Shown: one piece after another, positions 57,276 to 64,000 of the stretch
Position numbering within the stretch: the stretch's first letter is position 1
Layout of the letters: the number at the start of each line of letters is the position of its first letter
From: Scalesia atractyloides
Lineage: Eukaryota > Streptophyta > Magnoliopsida > Asterales > Asteraceae
Assembly: GCA_947069175.1 (NCBI GenBank)
Contig: CAMTDV010000002.1
Coordinates: 11,214,988-11,278,987, forward strand
Reading direction: 5' to 3'
DNA length: 64,000 nt
Translations under genes and position numbers: made by a program
Notes under the pieces: model-generated
What the model saw: only the letters and a program-made list of their open reading frames with translations
What the model was told of the DNA's origin: nothing
The model's database searches: none

Positions 57276-58803
57276 TGTAGGAATCCGTTCACATAAAATA
57301 AATAAAACTTTATTTAACTGAATTACACAAGCAGAAAAAAATAAAGAAAACAGAAAATTACAATACAGATTACAACTGAAATAATGAAAATACAAGAACA
57401 GAATTTAAACAGAATAATCGTCCTTGGCTGAGGATCGTGTTAGACACGGGTCCCTTAAAACAACTTTCGAATCTCCAAGGAGAACTCGTTTGTTTCCAGG
57501 ATACAACAGCCCAAGCAGTTGCACTGTCGGAGATAACCACAACCCGAAGGTGTACCTTGCTGCAAGAAAGGAGAAGAAAATGTTTTTTCTGTAGAGAATT
57601 CGTTGATGTTTTCGGTGTGTCTTCTGGTGTTGAGATGATGCTGTATTTATACTGCATCAAGGTTGAAACAGTCAAAAAAAGAATTAACTTAACGAATTAA
57701 ATTGCATTAAACGTCTTTAATGCACTTTAATTCGTCAGCTACATTCCTGGTCAAGACCCTCGACCCGTCTGTTTCAACTGCTGAAGTGTAACTGATCTGT
57801 CATTAACTCAGGAAGCAGCAGGTCGCACACTCGCGCCTCCATACACCAGCCTGCTGGTGCGCGCGCCAGTGTGCCTCACATCCCTGTGCGAGCTTACTGG
57901 TGCGCAACCCCTTGCGCAAGCATCCTTGCTCCACAGTCCTATTGCGCGTGCGCAAGTGTGGCTCACATCCTTGCGCGAGCCTACTGGTGCGCAAGCCCTT
58001 GCGCGCGCGCAAGTATGGCTCACATCCTTGTTCTACAGTCCTTATTGCGCGTGCGCCAATATGACTCACATCCTTGCGTGAGCCTACTGGTGCGCCAGCC
58101 CTTGCGCGCGCACGCCACATCACCAGGGAACCCATCTGGTCACGCCATACTGGTTCACTTTATTGCGCTGCGTGCGCGCACGTCAGGCATTTGTTGCGCA
58201 ACATGGACTGCCTGCACCATGCACCACTACCTGTGTACCTGCGCGCCCCATTGCCACGTTGCTTTCTAGGGTCTGCGCCACCTGGTCCTTGCAGCCTTTG
58301 CTGAGCCACGCGCGCGTGGTAATAAATACAAAGGCGGCTCTCAAGCGGCTCGCGGCGTTGCGAGCGTGCGAAGTGCACCATCAAAGCGCCACATTGCGCC
58401 CATCGCCCAAGCCACGCGCGCGCGCGTGTGCGAGTTAGGGTGCTCCGCACCCTTCACGAGTACACTTAGTGTGTGCTTCCATGAAACAATAAGGAAGGAG
58501 TGTTCCCACTTAAATACCCATTTAAGTTTCATCACTCCTCCTATGTGGGACAAGATGCTACTTTCCCATTTATTTCAGCATTTAATGTTTCAAACACCAA
58601 ACTTTGAGCATCGATATCTCATTCATCTTAGCTCCGTTTTGGACGTGGTTTAGTTCGTTGCGAAGCTCTTCCAACATAGAACACAAACCCGGAAATAAAT
58701 ATCTATATAAACCTCAGTTTATAATATTTATTTATCGTCCAAAATTAGGAAATATCCATTTCCTATATTTGTGAAAAATGCTATTTTCACTAAATTTCCA
58801 ACA
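57276..58803 (-). repeat. Copia 3' LTR with a GC-rich repeated block
   Basis: 1528 bp, tgtaggaatccg to aatttccaaca on the + strand. The first 215 bp match 63786-64000. The block 57855-58130 has a composition unlike the rest (many gcgcgc steps). Confidence 0.88.
57855..58130. repeat. CpG-rich tandem repeats in the copia LTR
   Basis: ctcacatcc recurs at 57875, 57962, 58019 and 58065. Two alternating submodules make a unit of about 87-103 bp: one with gagcctactggtgcgcaagc, one with cacagtcctattgcgcgtgcg. Runs such as gcgcgcgcgcaag alternate purine and pyrimidine. Confidence 0.75.
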
Positions 58804-58812
58804 ATCCCCCAC
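58804..58812 (-). other. Copia polypurine tract
   Basis: gtgggggat on the - strand abuts the LTR start tgttgg, as in most plant copia elements. Confidence 0.75.
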
Positions 58813-59380
58813 ATGAATGGAAATCGATCTTTCCCCTTTCAAGTTTCAACGCTACAAATTCAACAGTCAAGTATTGCAAGATAGCTAGGCATAACCGTTG
58901 AACCCTCTTTTGTGAAGCATACTTAACCTCCTAGGGTCTTGTAGACGCGGTGTCTTTGAACAATCCCCCATTTATGTAGGCGACAATATACATTCACACA
59001 ATACTCTCCCTAGTTTAGTCAACTCCTCATGGTTGTGTCCGTTCATGGTCATGGAACACTTTCCTGGTTCTGCGAGAGCTCTAGGATTTGCGCCTCCCCA
59101 CAAATCCATTCGAAGCGACTCCACTTCTCTCTAACATAGGTGATTCATCGAATCATTAAAAGCAACATGGTTAATTTGATTTCCTCAAATCCTTAACCTC
59201 AACATGCTTAACCTTACTTCATGTCACTGATTGGAATGGACTAGGAAGTATATAACTCCCTTTATGAATCTTTTGGGGCACCCCCCACAATGACTCCCTT
59301 TGGATTATGATTAAGTTTGCCTATTGAACCTAGATCTTGGGATCTCCAGTCAACTAGGTTAGGTTTCCCTCATATTCCCT
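58813..59380 (-). other. Copia 3' untranslated stretch
   Basis: Between the end of RNase H and the polypurine tract. No coding sense was found. Confidence 0.5.
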
Positions 59381-61068
59381 TCATCCATGGGCTTTAATCC
59401 CATTCCTCTTGACGTTGTATAAACTAAATCTTTGCTTAAGCCTTTCTTTAACGGGTCTGCAATATTCTTTTGACTTCACATAGTCAACCGAGATAATACC
59501 CGTTGAGATTAGTTGACGTACTGTGTTGTGCCTACGTCGAATGTGCCTTGATATGCCATTGTACATAGAGCTTTGTGCTCTCACAAGCACTGATGTATTG
59601 TCACAATGTATGCAAATCGCTGTCAACGGCTTTGGCGATCGTGGAATATCTTCCATAAATTGACGTAGCCACTCCGCCTCTTCACCGCTTTTATCTAAAG
59701 CGACGAATTCGGATTCCATCGTGGATCTAGCTATAACTGTTTGCTTGGACGACTTCCAAGCTATAGCTGCTCCCGCAAGTGTAACCACATATCCACTTGT
59801 CGATCTATGATCCTTTATATCCGAAATCCAGTTCGCATTAGTGTATCCTTCAATCACTGCTGGATGACGGGTATAATATAATCCGTAATCTTTCGTGTAT
59901 CTTATGTATCTTAGCACCCGTGTGATAGCTTTCCAATGATCATCATTTGGATTACTAGTGTATCTACTTAGCCTGCTTACTGCATATGCTAAGTTGGGTC
60001 TAGTACATGACATTAGATACATGAGACTACCAATGATCCTTGAGTACTCTAACTGAGCAACTCCTTCGCCTCTATTTTTCCTTAGACGTTGGGTATTATC
60101 AATTGGAGTTCGAGCTATACTCGTATCTTCCGAATTGAATTTCCCAAGGATCTTGTCTACATAGTGAGTTTGACTTAAGATAAGACCATCTTGCGTTCTA
60201 GTGATTTTTACACCAAGAATCACATCCGCTAAGCCCATGTCTTTTATGTCAAACCTTGCTTTCAATATGTCTTTAGTTGAGTTGATCATATGATCGTTAC
60301 TCCCAATGATAAGCATATCATCTACATAAAGACATTAAATCACATAACTTCTTGGTGTGTCTTTATAGTAAACACATTTGTCGCACTCATTTATTTTGAA
60401 ACCATTGTCAATCATGACATGATCAAACTTTTGGTGCTATTGTTTTGGAGCTTGCATCAAGCCGTACAAAGACTTGACCAATTTACATACTTTGCCCTCT
60501 TTTCCTGGGGCGGAAAAACCCTCGGGTTGTTCCATGTAAATCTCTTCTTCTAAATCGCCGTTTAGAAATGCGATTTTACATCCATTTGGTGAACTTCTAA
60601 ATTTCTTAAAGCCGCAATTGCAAGAACCAATCTTATAGAGGTTATTCGTGTCACAGGTGAGTAAGTATCAAAGTAATCTAGACCTTGTTTTTGTCTAAAC
60701 CCTTTTATTACTAGCCTCGCCTTGTATTTATCAATACTTCCATCAGCTTTCATCTTCCTTTTGAATATCCAACGATATCCAAGTGGTTTACAACCAGGTG
60801 GAAGATCTACTAATTCCCAAGTATGATTTTGCAATATAGAATCAATTTCATTCTTAATTGCTTCTTTCCATTGAGGTCCTTCCGCGGAAGAAACCGCTTC
60901 GCGATAGGTATTGGGCTCACCCTCAACCATATAGCTCATGAAGTCTGGCCCAAAATATTTTGCAATCCTTGGCGGTTTACTTCGTCTAAGGTCACCCTGG
61001 TCGACCTCTGGTCGATCATGTATTTCATCTAGCAACATAGATGAAGTTGGACCTGCTTCATCAACCAT
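59381..61068 (-). pseudogene. Copia reverse transcriptase and RNase H, broken
   Basis: The RT N-terminal part (61068-60562) has WKEAIKNEIDSILQNHTWEL, YRWIFKRKMKADGSIDKYKA, FDTYSPVTR and LEVHQMDVKSHF, then a stop. The middle (60561-60317) is in other frames and contains the catalytic YVDD box (near 60328-60317). From 60316 the frame covers the RT end and RNase H (RSTSGYV, STMESEFVALD, HCDNTSVL). The position where copia RNase H normally has its first catalytic Asp reads GYTNANW, so that Asp is replaced by Asn. The C-terminus is frameshifted after VKSKEY. Confidence 0.87.
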
Positions 61069-61081
61069 TGTTGGTGAAGTT

Positions 61082-62430
61082 TCATGTGGTTTCCTCTAGC
61101 ATAGGAAACACATTTTCAAAGTATGAGACGATGTTAGGATTTGCCTCCATGATAGTGTTTACGTGGACATCGGGATTCTTGGACTCATATACAAGAAAAC
61201 GATGTGCACTACTTTGATGTGCATATCCTATGAATACACAATCAACAGTTTTGGGTCCTATCCTAAGAGTCTTAGAGGTGGTACAATCACCTTTGCTAGG
61301 CACCCCCACACTTTCAAGTATTTGTACGAAGGCTTCCTTTTTCTCCATAACTCATATGGAGTTTCGTCCCCATTTTTAAGTGGTATCTTGTTCAAAAGAT
61401 AATTCGCTGAGAGAATCGCGTCCCCCCACATTTCTCGGTTCACACCCGAACTGATCAACATGGCGTTCATCATTTCTTTTAATGTACGGTTCTTACGTTC
61501 CGCAACGCCATTTGATTGTGGAGAATAAGGAGGTATACACTCATGTACAATGCCACTTTTTGCGCATAAATCCGCAAAAGGTGCGACATATTCACCTCCT
61601 CGGTCGCTTCTAACCGCTTTTATCTTCTTTTTAAGTTGATTCTCAACTTCGTTTTTGTACAAGATAAACTTTTCTATTGCTTCATCTTTACTTTTAAGTA
61701 AGTATACATAACAATATTTAGTACAATCATCAATAAACGTGATAAAGTACTTATTTCCTCCATGTGTGGGAACCGCTTTTAAGTCGCACACATCGGTATG
61801 AATTAAATCAAGGGGTTCGGTTATTCTTTCAACCGATTTAAACGATGATCTTGTAAGCTTGGATTCTACACATTTTTCGCATTTGTAATCAGAATCAATA
61901 TGGAATGTTGGTATCATATTTAATTTAATTAAACGTCGTAATGAATTAAAATTTACATGTCCTAGTCTACCATGCCAAACATTTGAAGACTCAATCATGT
62001 AAGTAGCAGTAGAAATTTCATTCATGTTTTTCTTGGTGTTAACCACCGTTACATTCATTTTGAACATACCACTAAGGGCATAGCCCTTTCCAACATACAT
62101 TCCACGTCTAGATAAAACAAATTTGTCCGATTCAAACACTAGAGGAAAACCAAACTTTTTGAGCATCCAACCCGATACGAGATTCTTCCGTATATCCGGA
62201 ACATAGAGGACTTTGCTCAATGTGAGCTCCTTGCCATAAGTCATTTTCAAGATCACTGTGCCTTCACCCTTGATGTCGGTGATAGCTTTATTTCCCATAT
62301 AAAGCTTTTCTTCACCCGTTGCTTCCTTGAATGTTGAGAAAAGAGCCTTATCTCTACAAACATGGCGGGTTGCACCCGTGTCAACAAAACCATCCTGGTG
62401 GGTTGGCGCCCACCACGTTGACTTCTTCAA
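61082..62430 (-). pseudogene. Copia protease and integrase, broken
   Basis: Protease active site VDTGATRHVC near 62380-62350. Integrase zinc region WHGRLGHVN with CEKC. DDE core: DLIHTDVC, FITFIDDCTKYCYVYLL, VRSDRGGEY, SPQSNGVAERKNRTLKEM. The frame shifts near 61300 (overlap 61258-61348). It overlaps the gag frame by about 50 nt at 62381-62430, so gag and pol are in different frames here. Confidence 0.88.
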
Positions 62431-63403
62431 TCATAGCCGCTTCCTCGGTTATCATTGCAATTAGAGGCATACCATCCTCATCAACCATATGCGCACGCTC
62501 ACGCTTAGGTTTCTTGCATTCGTTAGCACGATGCACCGTCTCGTTACAATTGTAACAAGTACCTTGGAAAGGCGTAGACTTCTTTTTCACAGCCCCCTTT
62601 CTTGGTCCAAGGTTGTTAACTTTTGCTTTACCCTTGTCCTTTTTCATTGGTTTGCCCCTTTTGCGTTTGGAAGATTCCCCAACTTCCACCATGTTTGCTT
62701 TAACCGCAGCTTGCGCAATGGTGCCTTTTAGGGCGACCTTGTTGTCCTCTTCGATTCGAAGACGGACCACAAGTTCCTTCACCGTCATTTCCTTTCGTTT
62801 ATGCTTTAGGTAGTTTTTGAATTCTACCCACGAAGGAGGCAATTTTTCAATTATTGCTGCCACTTGAAATGTCTCGCTAAGAACCATGCCCTCAGCGTGG
62901 ATGTCATGAAGTATAATCTGCAACTCTTGGACTTGGTTCATAACAGTCTTGTTATCGACCATTTTATAGTCCAAGAAATGGGCGACCACAAATTTCTTTG
63001 TTCCCGTATCCTCCGTTTTGTACTTTTTGTCCAAGAGATCCCATAATTCTTTGGAAGTCTTGACATTGTAGTACACATTATACAATGCATCCGAAAGGCC
63101 ATTAAGCACATAGCCTCGACATATGAAATCCGTATGCTTCCAAGCATCAACCGCACACTGAGCTTGAGCGTCAGTCTCCCCTTCCGCAGGTTGGGGAGCG
63201 GTTTCAGTCAAGAACCTCGCAAGGGTCATGGTGGTCAAGTAGAAGAACATCTTCTGTTGCCACCTCTTGAAGTGGAGACCCGAGAACTTCTTAGGTCGTT
63301 TAGCATGGTTTGCCACTGTGGTCGCTCCCACAGTGTTGGCAGGGGTTCCAACGACAAGGTTGTTAACATTCGTGTTCACATTGTTGTTGTTTTTAGACGA
63401 CAT
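62381..63403 (-). pseudogene. Copia gag with zinc knuckle
   Basis: 340-residue open frame from ATG 63403. The central UBN2/gag region reads KFSGLHFKRWQQKMFFYL, SKELWDLLDKKYKTED and EKLPPSWVEFKNYLKHKRKE. A Lys-rich segment and one CX2CX4HX4C knuckle (CYNCNETVHRANEC) follow. It is the best-preserved part of the element and shows no internal stop. It may still be translatable, but the rest of the element is dead. Confidence 0.85.
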
Positions 63404-63785
63404 TCTGAAATAAAAATTAAAGGTTTAGTCCAAATTCTGTTTTAACTCAAAAAAAAAAAACAGAAGTAAACTCCATTTTTTTTAAATTACCACGAATTTA
63501 ATGTTTGGCTTCTAAGTCCAACTTTGAAGACCAAAAACATAAAATTCTTATATTTTTTAGTGCACACTAACTGTTTGGCTTCTAAGTCCAACTTTGAAGA
63601 CCAAACCAGAAAGTTTTTATAACTTTTGTTACGAACGAATTGAAGTAATCCGAAATGGTTTTCAACCAAAGTCGCTCCTTTGAAGATGAAAACCGGAAAA
63701 AATATGTTTTTTAAAAACAAAAACTGCCAAAACAGAATGGTTTTGATTCTACATGAACGGTGTTTTCGAAAATTTGTTTTAAGAT
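63404..63785 (-). other. Copia leader with a direct repeat; no clear primer-binding site
   Basis: tgtttggcttctaagtcc plus aactttgaagaccaaa at 63502-63535 recurs at 63572-63605 (70-bp period). Next to the LTR end the - strand reads atcttaaaacaaattttc, which is not the usual initiator-Met primer-binding site. Confidence 0.6.
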
Positions 63786-64000
63786 TGTAGGAATCCGTTC
63801 GCATAAAATAAATAAAACTTTATTTAACTGAATTACACAAGCAGAAAAATAAAGAAAACAGAAAATTACAATACGGATTACAACTGAAATAATGAAAATA
63901 CAAGAACATAATTTAAACAGAAAAATCGTCCTTGGCTGAGGATCGTGTTAGACACGGGTCCCTTAAAACAAATTTCGAGTCTCCCAGGAGAACTCGTTTG
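63786..64000 (-). repeat. Copia 5' LTR, inner end only
   Basis: Matches 57276-57492 with about ten differences, including small indels. It is cut by the window edge. Confidence 0.9.

Larger units (their letters stand above)
57276..64000 (-). mobile_element. Ty1/copia retrotransposon running off the right edge
   Basis: The 3' LTR is at 57276-58803 and the start of the matching LTR at 63786-64000. Gag, protease-integrase, RT and RNase H lie on the - strand in copia order (integrase before RT). A polypurine tract lies next to the left LTR. The left flanking 5-mer is actag; the right one is outside the window. The protein frames are broken, so the element is defective. Confidence 0.9.

Noticed and set aside
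57803..58450. Several overlapping Arg/Ala-rich frames on both strands
   Set aside because: They are a by-product of CpG-rich tandem repeats, which lack stops in all frames; they lie inside an LTR.

Overview
This is nuclear DNA of a flowering plant. The window holds one recognisable plant gene, an LBD/LOB-domain transcription factor with plant-type introns, in a sea of LTR retrotransposons. Very common eudicot Ty3/gypsy types that use an initiator-tRNA-Met primer dominate. The style of the gag and integrase proteins suggests the daisy family (Asteraceae); that is an inference from resemblance, not something the sequence proves.

Layout. 1-1756 is the right part of an LTR of a gypsy family called Gypsy-2 here. 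1757-5321 is gene-free and carries a possible Helitron end. 5322-41879 is a stack of nested insertions. An outer pair of terminal inverted repeats (5322-5455 and 41745-41879) marks a DNA transposon. Inside it lies a Ty3/gypsy chromovirus-like element, Gypsy-1 (5832-41235, + strand). Gypsy-1 has two insertions of Gypsy-2 on the - strand. The first is a tandem array LTR-internal-LTR-internal-LTR at 10086-29014, bounded by a single perfect 5-bp target duplication (CCTCT). The second is a solo LTR at 31121-33765, bounded by AAGTA. 42757-44816 is another solo LTR, and 45368-48088 is a probable LTR-like block. 49895-50088 is a tRNA-derived SINE. 50297-51596 (- strand) is a three-exon LBD15-like gene whose first exon is only 14 nt. 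52985-56420 is a decayed L1-type LINE (- strand), split by a 1.6-kb non-autonomous LTR element (53645-55263, TSD TAAAT). 57276-64000 is a Ty1/copia element (- strand) running off the window.

The most unusual signal is in the Gypsy-2 LTRs. Every copy that can be read carries three sense tRNA-like modules spaced about 170 bp apart. Each module has a strong D-arm-like hairpin and a B-box-like T-loop, and the third also has a perfect A-box. The third module is followed by a hairpin and an oligo(T) run. The four LTRs complete enough to show it also carry one divergent antisense module of class-II (Leu/Ser) tRNA type, followed by a T-run. The hairpin stems keep pairing through compensatory changes. 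This recalls the Pol III 5S sequences in the LTRs of Cassandra elements, but is built from tRNA-like parts. A second structured signal is a set of repeated hairpins with covarying stems between an accessory first ORF and gag of Gypsy-1.

All transposon proteins here are broken by stops and frameshifts. The LBD gene appears to be the only intact host gene.
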